Assembly (NCBI RefSeq): GCF_002879865.1
Contig: NZ_PNXY01000003.1
Span: 186,001 to 250,000 of the forward strand
DNA: 64,000 nucleotides
Direction of reading: 5' to 3'
DNA from: Paraburkholderia rhynchosiae
Lineage (GTDB): Bacteria; Pseudomonadota; Gammaproteobacteria; Burkholderiales; Burkholderiaceae
Of the stretch, positions 9,494-19,396 are shown piece after piece (within the stretch, counting starts at the first letter, position 1; each line of letters begins with the position of its first letter). A program made the translations under genes and the position numbers. The notes below the pieces were generated by a model. It ran no database searches, was not told the DNA's origin, and saw only the letters and a program-made list of their open reading frames with translations.

Positions 9494-10864
9494 ATGGCAG
9501 CAGACATGGACGTCAAGCAGCGCTTTTTTCCGCATACCCAGGATGAACTGAAGGAAATCGCCTCGGACATCCTTCGTCACGCGAAGTCGCTCGGCGGCAC
9601 CGACGCGGCGACCGAAATTTCCGAAGGCGACGGCCTGTCCGTCTCCGTGCGGCGCGGCGAAGTCGAGACGATCGAGCACAACCGCGACAAGATGGTCGGC
9701 GTGACGGTGTTCATCGGCAACAAGCGCGGCAACGCGAGCACCTCCGACTTTTCGCCGCAAGCGCTGAAGGACACGGTCGCGGCGGCGTACAACATCGCCC
9801 GCTTCACGGCGGAAGACGATTGCGCGGGCCTCGCCGAAGCCGAATTGCTCGAAACCGAGCCGCGCGATCTCGATCTCTATCATCCGTGGAATCTGTCCGC
9901 GGACGAAGCGGTGGAAATCGCCCGTCGTGCGGAAGACGCCGCGTTCGCAACCGATCCGCAGATCAAGAACTCCGAAGGCGCGAGCGTGTCGGCGCAGCAC
10001 TCGCAGTTCGTGCTTGCCACGTCGCGCGGTTTTCTGGCGGGCTATCCGTATTCGCGCCACTACGTCGCGTGTGCGCCGATTGCCGGCAGCGGCCGCAATA
10101 TGCAGCGCGACGACTGGTACACGTCCACCCGCAGCGCCGAGCAACTGGCCGACCCCGAAGCAGTGGGCCGTTACGCGGCGCAGCGGGCGCTCGCGCGCAT
10201 CGGTGCGCGCGGCCTCGATACGCGAAAGGTGCCGGTTCTGTTCGAAGCGCCGCTCGCCGCCGGGATACTCGGCGCCTTCGTGCAGGCCACGAGCGGCGGC
10301 GCGCTGTATCGCAAGACGTCGTTTCTCGTCGACAGTCTCGGCAAGCCGGTGTTCGCGCCGCACGTGCAGATCGTCGAAGATCCGCATGTGCCGCGCGCAA
10401 TGGGCAGCGCGCCGTTCGACGAAGAAGGCGTGCGCACGCGGCAGCGTTCGGTCGTGAAGGACGGCGTCGTGGAAGGCTATTTTCTGTCCACCTATTCGGC
10501 GCGCAAGCTCGGCATGCAGACCACCGGTAACGCGGGCGGCTCGCACAACCTGTCGCTGCGCAGTTCGACCACCCGTGCCGGCGACGACTTCGAAGAAATG
10601 CTGAGGAAGCTCGGCACTGGCCTGTTGCTGACCGAACTGATGGGGCAGGGCGTGAACTACGTGACGGGCGACTATTCGCGCGGCGCGTCGGGCTTCTGGG
10701 TGGAGAACGGCAAGATCCAGTACCCGGTCGAGGAGATCACTGTCGCGAGTACGTTGCAGGAGATGTTCCGCCACATCGTTGCAATCGGCGCGGATACGAT
10801 CACGCGAGGCACCAAAGAGACCGGCTCGGTGCTGATCGAACGGATGACGATCGCCGGGCAGTAA
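9494..10864 (+). CDS. pmbA: metalloprotease PmbA/TldE
   Basis: TldD/TldE-type protein; in E. coli it matures microcin B17 and helps degrade CcdA together with TldD. 456 residues starting [20 protein letters not shown]. Family stretches include [45 protein letters not shown] and [34 protein letters not shown]. The frame is open from 9326, but those residues are low complexity and not in the family. The TldD partner is not in this window. Ends at a bidirectional terminator shared with folA. Confidence 0.94.
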   Translation: MAADMDVKQRFFPHTQDELKEIASDILRHAKSLGGTDAATEISEGDGLSVSVRRGEVETIEHNRDKMVGVTVFIGNKRGNASTSDFSPQALKDTVAAAYNIARFTAEDDCAGLAEAELLETEPRDLDLYHPWNLSADEAVEIARRAEDAAFATDPQIKNSEGASVSAQHSQFVLATSRGFLAGYPYSRHYVACAPIAGSGRNMQRDDWYTSTRSAEQLADPEAVGRYAAQRALARIGARGLDTRKVPVLFEAPLAAGILGAFVQATSGGALYRKTSFLVDSLGKPVFAPHVQIVEDPHVPRAMGSAPFDEEGVRTRQRSVVKDGVVEGYFLSTYSARKLGMQTTGNAGGSHNLSLRSSTTRAGDDFEEMLRKLGTGLLLTELMGQGVNYVTGDYSRGASGFWVENGKIQYPVEEITVASTLQEMFRHIVAIGADTITRGTKETGSVLIERMTIAGQ

Positions 10865-10897
10865 CGGTTGCTCAGCGCCGCAAGCGGTATTGCAGAC

Positions 10898-10929
10898 GAA
10901 AACGCCACGCAAGCTTGTGTGGCGTTTTC
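10898..10929. terminator. bidirectional terminator between pmbA and folA
   Basis: Stem GAAAACGCCAC/GTGGCGTTTTC (11 bp) with T or A runs on both sides, between convergent genes. Confidence 0.9.
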
Positions 10930-10948
10930 CATTTGACGGCGCCGAGCG

Positions 10949-11449
10949 TCAGCGGCTTTTGCGTTGGTAGGTGACGAACGCGTAGTCGAAATCGTTCGGC
11001 GCATCCGCGCGATGCGTTTCGTGCGCGACTTCTTCCCACTCGTTCGGATCGACTGCCGGGAAGGTCGCGTCGCCTTCGAAATCGGCGGAAATTTCGGTGA
11101 CGATCAGCTTGTCCGCCAGACGCAGCCCTTCCACATATAACTGCGCGCCGCCGATCAGAAACGCTTCGGGCGCCTGATCGCGCGCCGCGAGCTTGAGCGC
11201 TTCATGGAGCGTAGTGGCCACGTCGCAGCCCTGGATGCGCCGTGTTGCCTCCCGAGTCACGACGATGTTGCGGCGTCCCGGCAACGGCCGGCCGATCGAT
11301 TCGTGCGTTTTGCGGCCCATGATGATGGGCGCGCCCATGGTGGTGCGCTTGAAGAACGCGAGGTCTTCGGGAAGTCGCCAGGGCAACTGGTTGTCGCGGC
11401 CGATCACGCCATTGTTGGCGCGAGCGACGATCAGGGTGAGCGTCGTCAT
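10949..11449 (-). CDS. folA: dihydrofolate reductase
   Basis: Reduces dihydrofolate to tetrahydrofolate with NADPH; trimethoprim target. 166 residues beginning [34 protein letters not shown]: the N-terminal IG.DNQLPW.LPEDL block carries the substrate-binding acidic residue. [20 protein letters not shown] and LIGGAQLY (NADPH binding) are intact. thyA, its metabolic partner, is 2.8 kb away on the other strand, not adjacent as in some genomes. Confidence 0.96.
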   Translation of the reverse strand: MTTLTLIVARANNGVIGRDNQLPWRLPEDLAFFKRTTMGAPIIMGRKTHESIGRPLPGRRNIVVTREATRRIQGCDVATTLHEALKLAARDQAPEAFLIGGAQLYVEGLRLADKLIVTEISADFEGDATFPAVDPNEWEEVAHETHRADAPNDFDYAFVTYQRKSR

Positions 11450-11629
11450 CGAATGGAAGGGGGAACGTAACCAGATCGATTCTACCTGACGCGCGCGCCC
11501 GAACCGCCGCGTCGACCGGAGCCGCCGCTGTCAATACGGCGCCGGTTGCGGCTCGCGTGGCCGCTTTGTCGCCCCTGCCCGCACCAGTTGTTCCGCGCAC
11601 GCCTGTTCGTCTCTTTCCTGGCGGTCGGG

Positions 11630-12061
11630 CTATTTGTACCTATAACTGACGACGCCACCTTGCATGGCATGAGCAGCGTCGACCGGAGCCGGCAATGGCA
11701 ACGGCGGCGCAATTTCGTCCCACAACGTCACAGTGGCGGTTCTGGCACGCGTCAGTCGTGGCGGCGTGGCCATCATCACGAGCCCGAATGCGCTTCCGCC
11801 TCGCCGCGCGATCGCCTGATCGCAGAGCGAAAAATCCTTGGCTGAGATGGCGCGCGGCGACCTATGCGGCGACGCGGCCCCGGCCGGCGCGGCGATTCGC
11901 GTCTGCGTTGCGTCAGCCCCGCTTGCCAGCGCGTTGGATGCCGCGGTCAAGGTCGCCTGGGCGTGAAGCGCGCCGGGGAGTGAAATTAAAGCACACGCGC
12001 AAAAAAGCGCGGCGCATGACGCAATGCCGTCCTGATCGACGCGAAATAAAGCTGGCCGCAT
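11630..12061 (-). CDS. secreted protein of unknown function
   Basis: 143 residues from the ATG at 12061, preceded by GGAG about 8 nt upstream, which decides this start over the longer open frame. A signal peptide is visible (hydrophobic CAALFCACALISLPGALHAQA, likely cut after ALHA). The mature part is Ala/Pro/Arg-rich with no family I recognise; it has one Cys in KDFSLCDQAIARR and ends GGVVSYRYK. It stands alone between folA and a sigma-54 regulator. It could be a lineage-specific envelope protein; a spurious ORF is possible but the RBS and signal peptide argue against that. Confidence 0.55.
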   Translation of the reverse strand: MRPALFRVDQDGIASCAALFCACALISLPGALHAQATLTAASNALASGADATQTRIAAPAGAASPHRSPRAISAKDFSLCDQAIARRGGSAFGLVMMATPPRLTRARTATVTLWDEIAPPLPLPAPVDAAHAMQGGVVSYRYK

Positions 12062-12597
12062 GATGAGTCTCCGTGGTGCATGGCAATTAGCGAAAGCTGT
12101 GCCATCGGTCGCAATCCATTGATGCATCTGGAGGCAACTCATGCGTCGCGAATTCGGATTAAAGAAAGCGGAGCAGAACGTTTCAGGTCTGAAACGATAG
12201 GCAGAAAATACCTAATATTTGTTAATTGCGGCGGTACGAACTACCTCGCGCTCCATGTATGAGAGAAGCGCTTCCACGAATGCGTTATTCGTAAGCTGAT
12301 TACTTGTTTATCGCCCCTCCAGCCTTGCTGGACAAGGGTGAACGGATTAAATTCGCATAATTGTTTTCCAAGCGGCGCGCGTATAGTAAGCTCTCGGAAA
12401 GAGGTTCGATTTTTAAAAAAGCCCGCTAACGGGCCGTCTCAAACACACACGCCGCTTTCTGGGGATCAGCTGTCCGCACGGAATGGAATGGCCGTTCGGT
12501 TTTTGCTATTTGCGAATCCCGAATGTGTCAGCGTGTCTGAATTGCGGTTCAGGTGCGTGCATCATCCTTAACGTTCGTTGACGAGAGGATCTGAATA
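12062..12597. other. 536-nt intergenic region upstream of the sigma-54-type regulator
   Basis: No supported gene. The part from about 12170 to 12430 is clearly more AT-rich than the surroundings. It contains a small hairpin near 12323-12337 (CCTTG/CAAGG) and a terminator-like element read on the minus strand at 12413-12434. It probably holds the promoters of both flanking divergent genes. Confidence 0.6.
12413..12434 (-). terminator. terminator-like hairpin (minus strand)
   Basis: GCCCG/CGGGC stem with a 4-nt loop followed, on the minus strand, by six T residues. No minus-strand gene ends here, so it may block antisense transcription into the upstream secreted-protein gene or act in a leader. 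Confidence 0.5.
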
Positions 12598-13992
<1,395 letters not shown>

Positions 13993-14143
13993 CTGGCGGC
14001 GCGTCTCGCGGCGGTTCGGAGCGCCGGCACATCCTGAGCGCCGGGGTGGCCCGCGTCGGGCGCTGCGGTGCGCGTTGGCTCCGTCGCGATTTCCTCTTTG
14101 ATATTTCTCCGCGCGCGCGGTGTCGGCGTCAGCTGTCCGCGCT

Positions 14144-14152
14144 TGGTAAAAT
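14144..14152 (+). promoter_or_regulatory. candidate extended -10 promoter of thyA
   Basis: TGGTAAAAT (TGn plus TAAAAT) about 64 nt before the thyA start; no good -35 box at the right distance. Confidence 0.35.
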
Positions 14153-14215
14153 CGGGTTTTCCGCTCATTTTCGTCGCGCACCGTTCCGGGCTCGCGCTTC
14201 GTCGAAGGAACCCGC

Positions 14216-15187
14216 ATGAAACAATACCTGGACCTCGTCCGCACGATTCTCGACACGGGCACGTGGCAGGAAAACCGCACCGGCATTCGCACGATCAGCA
14301 TGCCGGGCGCCATGTTGCGCTTCGATCTCCAGCAGGGTTTTCCCGCGGTCACGACGAAAAAGCTGGCGTTCAAATCGGCCGTGGGCGAACTGGTCGGCTT
14401 TCTGCGCGCCTCACGCAGCGCGGCGGATTTTCGCGATCTCGGCTGCAAGGTGTGGGACGCCAACGCCAACGAGAATCCGCAATGGCTCGCGAATCCGTAT
14501 CGAGAAGGCCCGGACGATCTCGGCGATGTCTATGGCGTGCAGTGGCGCCAGTGGCCCGCCTACAAGGTTCTCGATGCGCACGCGAGCGCCCAGCTCGCCG
14601 ACGCGACGGCGCGCGGTTTCCGGGTGGTGACGGAATTCGACGAAAACGGCAGCCGCAAGGTGCTGCTGTATAAGGCAATCGATCAGTTGCGCCAGTGTCT
14701 CGACACGATTATGGAGAATCCATCGGACCGCCGCATTCTGTTTCATGCATGGAACCCTGCGGTGCTGGATCAGATCGCGCTACCGGCTTGTCATCTGCTT
14801 TACCAGTTCCTGCCAAATGTCGCGCGTCGCGAAATCTCCCTGTGCCTCTATATTCGCAGCAACGACGTCGGGCTTGGCACGCCGTTCAATCTGACTGAGG
14901 GCGCGGCCTTGCTGCACCTCGTTGGTCGCTTGACGGGCTACACGCCGCGCTGGTTTACCTACTTTATCGGCGACGCGCACATCTACGAAAATCAGCTCGA
15001 CATGCTGCAACGGCAGCTAACGCGTGAGCCGTACGAGAGCCCGGCGTTCGCCATTTCCGAGCGCGTACCGGACTATGCGAAAACCGGCGTGTATGAACCG
15101 GAGTGGCTCGAGAAGATCGAGCCGTCGGATTTCTCGCTCGTGGGCTACCGGCATCACGAGCCGCTGACGGCGCCCATGGCCGTTTGA
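14216..15187 (+). CDS. thyA: thymidylate synthase
   Basis: Makes dTMP from dUMP with methylene-tetrahydrofolate. 323 residues; the nucleophile is Cys192 in [10 protein letters not shown], and NRTGIRT near the N-terminus plus [21 protein letters not shown] complete the active site. It is about 60 residues longer than E. coli ThyA, with extra sequence around 95-150, as in the long (Lactobacillus casei type) enzymes. Start at 14216 is preceded by GAAGGAA. Ends at a strong terminator. Confidence 0.96.
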   Translation: MKQYLDLVRTILDTGTWQENRTGIRTISMPGAMLRFDLQQGFPAVTTKKLAFKSAVGELVGFLRASRSAADFRDLGCKVWDANANENPQWLANPYREGPDDLGDVYGVQWRQWPAYKVLDAHASAQLADATARGFRVVTEFDENGSRKVLLYKAIDQLRQCLDTIMENPSDRRILFHAWNPAVLDQIALPACHLLYQFLPNVARREISLCLYIRSNDVGLGTPFNLTEGAALLHLVGRLTGYTPRWFTYFIGDAHIYENQLDMLQRQLTREPYESPAFAISERVPDYAKTGVYEPEWLEKIEPSDFSLVGYRHHEPLTAPMAV

Positions 15188-15197
15188 CGCGTCTGGT

Positions 15198-15231
15198 AAA
15201 CCCCCCGCGATGAGAATCCCGGGGGGTTTTT
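15198..15231 (+). terminator. terminator of thyA
   Basis: AAACCCCCC with GGGGGGTTTT, 12 nt after the thyA stop and followed by more T residues. Its A-run side may also serve the convergent minus-strand gene. Confidence 0.9.
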
Positions 15232-15274
15232 GTTTATGCTCGTCAGGAAGCGCCGGTGAGAAACGGAAGGGTGC

Positions 15275-17980
15275 TCAGCCCTTGTGATGCTCGTCGCGGC
15301 CACCGCCCGAATGCTGCTCGCCGTGCTGCGGCTGAGGCTGCGCGTGCGGCTGTTGCGCCTGGGGGCGCGGTTCCGGGCGCGGCGGCGGTGCGGGCTGCGG
15401 ATGAAACTCCTGGCGCGGCGGCTGTTGGGCCTGCGGTTGCGGACGCGGTTCGGGACGCGGCTGCGGCGCGGGCTGAGGATGAAACTCCTGACGCGGCGCC
15501 TGTTGGGCCTGCGGTTGCGGACGCGGTTCGGGACGCGGCTGCGGCGCGGGCTGAGGATGAAACTCCTGACGCGGCGCCTGTTGGGCCTGTGGTTGCGGGC
15601 GCGGTTCGGGACGCGGCTGCGGCGCGGGCTGCGCCTGAAGCTCCTGGCGCGGCTGCTGCAGGGCCTGCAGCGGTTGCTGACCCTGCTGCGGCCGATACTC
15701 CTGACGACCTTGCAGTTGCGCCTGAACTCCCGCTTCACGCGGCTGCTGCGGCTGACCTTCCTGTTGACGCACCTGTTGCTGCGTCATCGCCGGATTCTCC
15801 GCAGGACGCGGCACGCCGCGTTGTTGCATCGCTGCATCCGGCTGACCGCCTGGTTGCTGCGCCGCCCCGGGCCGTGGCGCCTGCGGCGCTTCAACTCCGC
15901 GCTGTGGGCTGTGCGGCGCTTGCTGGGCCATCGGAGTATGCGGTTGCGTCCATGCCGGCTCGTGGCGCCCATTCATGGCGGCTTGCTGGCCTTGATCCGC
16001 GCCCGGCTGCTGCCCTGGCTGCTGGGCCATGCCGCGCTGTTGCACGAACGCCGCGTTGCCGCCATTCGCCAGCGGCGGACGAGGCACACCGTTTGACGGA
16101 CGGCCTGCCGCACCGGGTTGCTGCTGAGCGTGCGCCATCTGCGGCGGCATGCCGGGTCGCGCCTGAGGTTCGCCCCCGCGCTGCGCTTGACCGGTAATCG
16201 GCGCTTCATTCAGACGACGCCCCGCCTGCTGCCCACCGTTCGGAGCACCATTCGGACCCCCCAGCGCGGTCTGGCCGCCGGGCCCCGTCTGCAGAACCGG
16301 CGCTCCCGCCGCCGCCCCCGGCATCCGCCCCGGTAGATGAGACTGCACGACGCGCACGTTCTGCACTGGCAACGCGCCCGGTCCCCCCGCCATGCGCGCC
16401 GGGACGGACGTCCTCACGATAGGCTGACCCGCGCCCGGCACCCGTCCGCCGTTTTGCGCAAAACGCTGCGCGAGGTTGTCGCGGTAAGCGGGCGGCATCG
16501 ACGGACTGCGCGTCGCGACCACCGGACGCGTCATCACGCCCGCCGGCGGCCGGTAATTCGCGTTGCGCTGACCCGGTCCGAAGCTCTCACGCACCGGTGC
16601 GATACCCGGACCGCCCGGATTGATCCGCGCGTTGCGCCACTGCGCCGGATCAACCTTCTGCGCGAAACGCCCGACCGGCTGGCCGTGCACGAACGCCGTC
16701 GCCGGCACTGCGGTCAGGGCGCGCGGCGCGCGATAGTTCACGTACGTGTTGTGAATGTTGGTGACGTTGCGGTTGTAGTTGTTGATCACCGTCGTCTGGT
16801 TGACGCGTTCGTAGTAGCGCGGGCTCCAGTGATCGCGGCCGCCCCAGTGCGGTTGCCACCGCTCGCCGGGGCCGAGCGGGAACCATGCGACTCCCGCCGC
16901 CACCGCGCCCCCGATCGCAAGGTTCACGCCCCAGTCGACTCCGCCGCCCCCACCGCCGACGAAAGCCACCAGCGCCGGTGCATAAACCGGCGGTGCGCTG
17001 ACCACCACCGGGCCGGGCACCCACGCCCACGAATCGTCGACGTAAGCCCAGCGGCCATAGTGGTAAGGCGCGAAGCCCCACGGCGCGTCGTCGACCCAGG
17101 TCCAGCCCCACGGCGCCTGCCATACCCAATGGCCGTCGTGATAGGGCGCCCAGCCTGCGGGCGTCGCGCGCGGCACCCACACTTCGCCATATTGCGGACT
17201 GCTGCGCCACGTACCGTTGGCGTCGAGGTCCTGATAGCCAGGAATTTCGCGTGACACATACCGCGCCGACACCGAGCGGTCTTCCGCGGCGTCGCGGCTC
17301 GCGGCCCATTGATCGAAGCCGTCGAGGCCCGGCGCGCCATCGTCCGCGAGTGCTTGCAGGTTGGTCCCGGCAAAGCGCATCTGCTGACCGGCCGCGACCG
17401 GCACCTGGCCGCCGTCGCCATACGCTGTCGCGCTGCCGCTGCGCACGGTGACGGTAGTGCTGCTGCCGTCCGGCGCGACGTCGACGCGGTAGTCGCCTGG
17501 ACCGTTCAGGCCGAGCGCGAGATTCGGCGTATCGATTTCATACGACGAGCCCGGCGGCAGTTCGCGCACGTGCGCCGACAAGGTGCCCTGCGCGACCTTC
17601 AACTGCGCGCTGTTGTCGTCGAGATTGAGAAGGTCCAGGCTTGTGGACTGCCCGAGACGCACGGCCGTCGAGCCGATATGCAACTCCGAGCGCGCGTTCT
17701 GATCGGTCCACAACTGGTCGCCCGTGGTGAGCGGCCGGTTGATCTGCGCGTATGACCAGTCGCTAGCGCCGGCGGGCTCGGTGGTTACGGTTCCGGCCAT
17801 GTAGTTCAGGCGCGCGACGCGCCCGGGCGGATCGGTATTCTGTGTGGCGAGGCCTTGGGGCGCGGGGGCGGCTTGCTGTGCGAGCGCGGCTTGCGTTGCG
17901 AACAGAAAAGCCGCCGTGGCGATCAGCGTGTAGCCGATGGTGCGATGTCTTGACGGTAGGTGTGGCGTCATGGTTTTCAT
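15275..17980 (-). CDS. FecR-domain, tryptophan-rich surface/secreted protein with P/Q repeats
   Basis: 901 residues, secreted: signal peptide 1-34 (cut after AALA). Residues about 55-165 form a FecR-like domain (MAGTVTTEP, LTTGDQLWTD, LRLG-type strand, VAQGTLSAHVREL). Residues about 245-345 are tryptophan-rich repeats of the DUF6600 kind (GWAPYHDGHWVWQAPWGWTW). A glycine-rich hydrophobic patch follows, then about 450 residues of low-complexity Pro/Gln/Gly/Arg sequence ending in three to four copies of a 26-residue repeat. Single gene, convergent to thyA. Family proteins are found in Burkholderiaceae; function is unknown, probably envelope-associated. Confidence 0.85.
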   Translation of the reverse strand: MKTMTPHLPSRHRTIGYTLIATAAFLFATQAALAQQAAPAPQGLATQNTDPPGRVARLNYMAGTVTTEPAGASDWSYAQINRPLTTGDQLWTDQNARSELHIGSTAVRLGQSTSLDLLNLDDNSAQLKVAQGTLSAHVRELPPGSSYEIDTPNLALGLNGPGDYRVDVAPDGSSTTVTVRSGSATAYGDGGQVPVAAGQQMRFAGTNLQALADDGAPGLDGFDQWAASRDAAEDRSVSARYVSREIPGYQDLDANGTWRSSPQYGEVWVPRATPAGWAPYHDGHWVWQAPWGWTWVDDAPWGFAPYHYGRWAYVDDSWAWVPGPVVVSAPPVYAPALVAFVGGGGGGVDWGVNLAIGGAVAAGVAWFPLGPGERWQPHWGGRDHWSPRYYERVNQTTVINNYNRNVTNIHNTYVNYRAPRALTAVPATAFVHGQPVGRFAQKVDPAQWRNARINPGGPGIAPVRESFGPGQRNANYRPPAGVMTRPVVATRSPSMPPAYRDNLAQRFAQNGGRVPGAGQPIVRTSVPARMAGGPGALPVQNVRVVQSHLPGRMPGAAAGAPVLQTGPGGQTALGGPNGAPNGGQQAGRRLNEAPITGQAQRGGEPQARPGMPPQMAHAQQQPGAAGRPSNGVPRPPLANGGNAAFVQQRGMAQQPGQQPGADQGQQAAMNGRHEPAWTQPHTPMAQQAPHSPQRGVEAPQAPRPGAAQQPGGQPDAAMQQRGVPRPAENPAMTQQQVRQQEGQPQQPREAGVQAQLQGRQEYRPQQGQQPLQALQQPRQELQAQPAPQPRPEPRPQPQAQQAPRQEFHPQPAPQPRPEPRPQPQAQQAPRQEFHPQPAPQPRPEPRPQPQAQQPPRQEFHPQPAPPPRPEPRPQAQQPHAQPQPQHGEQHSGGGRDEHHKG
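15400..15640 (-). repeat. 78-bp tandem repeat (26 residues) in the FecR/W-rich gene
   Basis: Three nearly identical 78-bp units, starting at 15401, 15479 and 15557, flanked by partial copies on both sides (about 15340-15400 and 15634-15665). Each unit encodes PAPQPRPEPRPQPQAQQ followed by APRQEFHPQ. A period divisible by three keeps the frame whatever the copy number. Confidence 0.93.
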
Positions 17981-18173
17981 GATTCATTCTCCGACGGACG
18001 ATGCACGTGCAGCATCCGTGAACCACTGTACCTGTACCGTTTGTTTCAAGGCCCTCACTTTTGTAAGGCCGGCTCACGACCGGTAACAAAAGGTCTCGAC
18101 CAGGTTTCTCGTGAGCTGGCGACAGGTTGCGCCGTGGCTGAAACCGGCCGTTGCACGCGGCTTTCGCCGTCGT

Positions 18174-18887
18174 TCACCCGGCGAGAAACGCGTCGAAATG
18201 CTGATGGCCGGCCGGCGTGATGCGCAAGATCCGCGGGCGCTCAGTGCGTTCGATCCAGCCGTGGGTCGTCCACGAATCCAGCAAGGCCGCGCCGAGCGCC
18301 CCGCCAAGATGCGGGCGCCGCTCGCTCCAGTCCGGACATGTGCAAGCAAAGCGGCGCCGGCGCGTGCGCTGCGCGGACAGGTCGATGCCCCAGTCGGCAA
18401 AGCGGGCGGCGCCGTCGGACGTGGCTTCGAGCGACGCGCCTTGCAGCGTCAGCAGCCCGCGCTGGACGAGCCGCTCGAAGACCCGCACCGACAGTTCGCC
18501 GGCCATATGGTCATAACAGGTGCGCGCGTAGCGCATCTCCGTCGGCACCGTGCGCACCGGGCGCGGCACTGGACGCTGCGGCGCACTGACTTGCGCGACG
18601 TTGGCGAGCGCTTCGATCGACGCCGCAATATCCGCCGACGCAATCCGGAAATAGCGATGCCGGCCGCGCACTTCGAGCGCGAGCAGGCCGCCGTCGGTGA
18701 GACGCGCGAGATGAGCGCTGGCTGCGGACGGCGAGAGCCCCGCGATCATCGTCAACTCGCCGGCGGGGCGGGCGCTACCGTCCATCAGCGCCCACAGCAT
18801 GGCGGCGCGGCCCGGATCGGCGAGCAGCGCCCCGATCCGGCTCAAGCCGGGGAAATGATTGTGTTCGTCTGCGAGGATGGCGGGCAT
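18174..18887 (-). CDS. ArsR-family winged-helix transcriptional regulator
   Basis: 237 residues from the ATG at 18887 (GGGAGA upstream), preferred over the longer open frame. N-terminal winged helix: GALLADPGRAAMLWALMDG, GELTMIAGLSPSAASAHLARLTDGGLL, then the wing GRHRYFRIAS. The C-terminal half has CTCPDWSERRPHLGGALGAALL, a conserved block in longer ArsR proteins, and a second helix/wing-like segment (WIERTERPRILRITPAG). The metal-binding ELCV-type box of classical ArsR is absent, so it is not a typical metal sensor. Target unknown; the neighbouring FecR-like gene lies downstream on the same strand (193 nt). Confidence 0.82.
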   Translation of the reverse strand: MPAILADEHNHFPGLSRIGALLADPGRAAMLWALMDGSARPAGELTMIAGLSPSAASAHLARLTDGGLLALEVRGRHRYFRIASADIAASIEALANVAQVSAPQRPVPRPVRTVPTEMRYARTCYDHMAGELSVRVFERLVQRGLLTLQGASLEATSDGAARFADWGIDLSAQRTRRRRFACTCPDWSERRPHLGGALGAALLDSWTTHGWIERTERPRILRITPAGHQHFDAFLAG

Positions 18888-19124
18888 CGGGCGTCTCCCA
18901 AGGTTCTGATCGTCCCCGATGCGCGAGCCGCGCACCGAGTCATGTATTCCACTGTACGTGGCAGATGCATTCGATGTTTCAGCTTAGCGTGAACAGTCGA
19001 TTGCAGCAGCTACGAAAGTCCGGCGAAGGCGGCGCCAACCGGCGCGCAGGCCCGGGGCGTCGGTTCTGTGTGCGCTTGCGACGCCAGGCTAGAATCGACG
19101 CCTGTCTTCGCAGGAAACGCAGTC

Positions 19125-19262
19125 ATGAAAACTGTTTTTGCCGTCCTTGCATCTGTCCTGTTATTCGGCGCTTGCGCACAGGGCGGTGCCGGCTCCGCGT
19201 CGGGCGCCGGCAGCATCACCATGTACGGCACGATCGACGAAGGGGTCACGTTCCACAAGTAA
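19125..19262 (+). CDS. tiny lipoprotein with porin-like motif
   Basis: 45 residues: MKTVFAVLASVLLFGACAQ has a clear lipobox (LFGAC), so Cys17 would be lipidated. The mature part is a Gly/Ser/Ala spacer followed by SITMYGTIDEGVTFHK. That last block resembles the first beta strand of Burkholderia general porins (SVTLYGxIDxGITY). RBS AGGAAA lies upstream. It may be a genuine small envelope protein rather than a porin remnant, because the lipobox replaces the normal porin signal peptide and no porin sequence follows. Confidence 0.65.
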   Translation: MKTVFAVLASVLLFGACAQGGAGSASGAGSITMYGTIDEGVTFHK

Positions 19263-19396
19263 GCGCGTCGACTCGACGGTCGAGCGGTTCACAAGAAGAG
19301 TGGCAACTGGCAGAAAGCGATGCATCATTGGCATTGCTGCCACGCGCACCCATGTGACGATAAAGCCGTCGCCACTTTCGCCGCCCGGAACATTGC

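Noticed and set aside
9224-10912. Large minus-strand frame continuous with yjgA
   Set aside because: It is antisense to pmbA; homology to YjgA begins only at the ATG at 9223.
15400-15640. Repeats considered as a CRISPR array
   Set aside because: Units are contiguous with no spacers and are in frame within a coding gene.
15256-16197. Two long plus-strand open frames antisense to the FecR/W-rich gene
   Set aside because: They exist because the GC-rich 78-bp repeat keeps several frames open; products are Ala/Arg/Leu repeats with no family.
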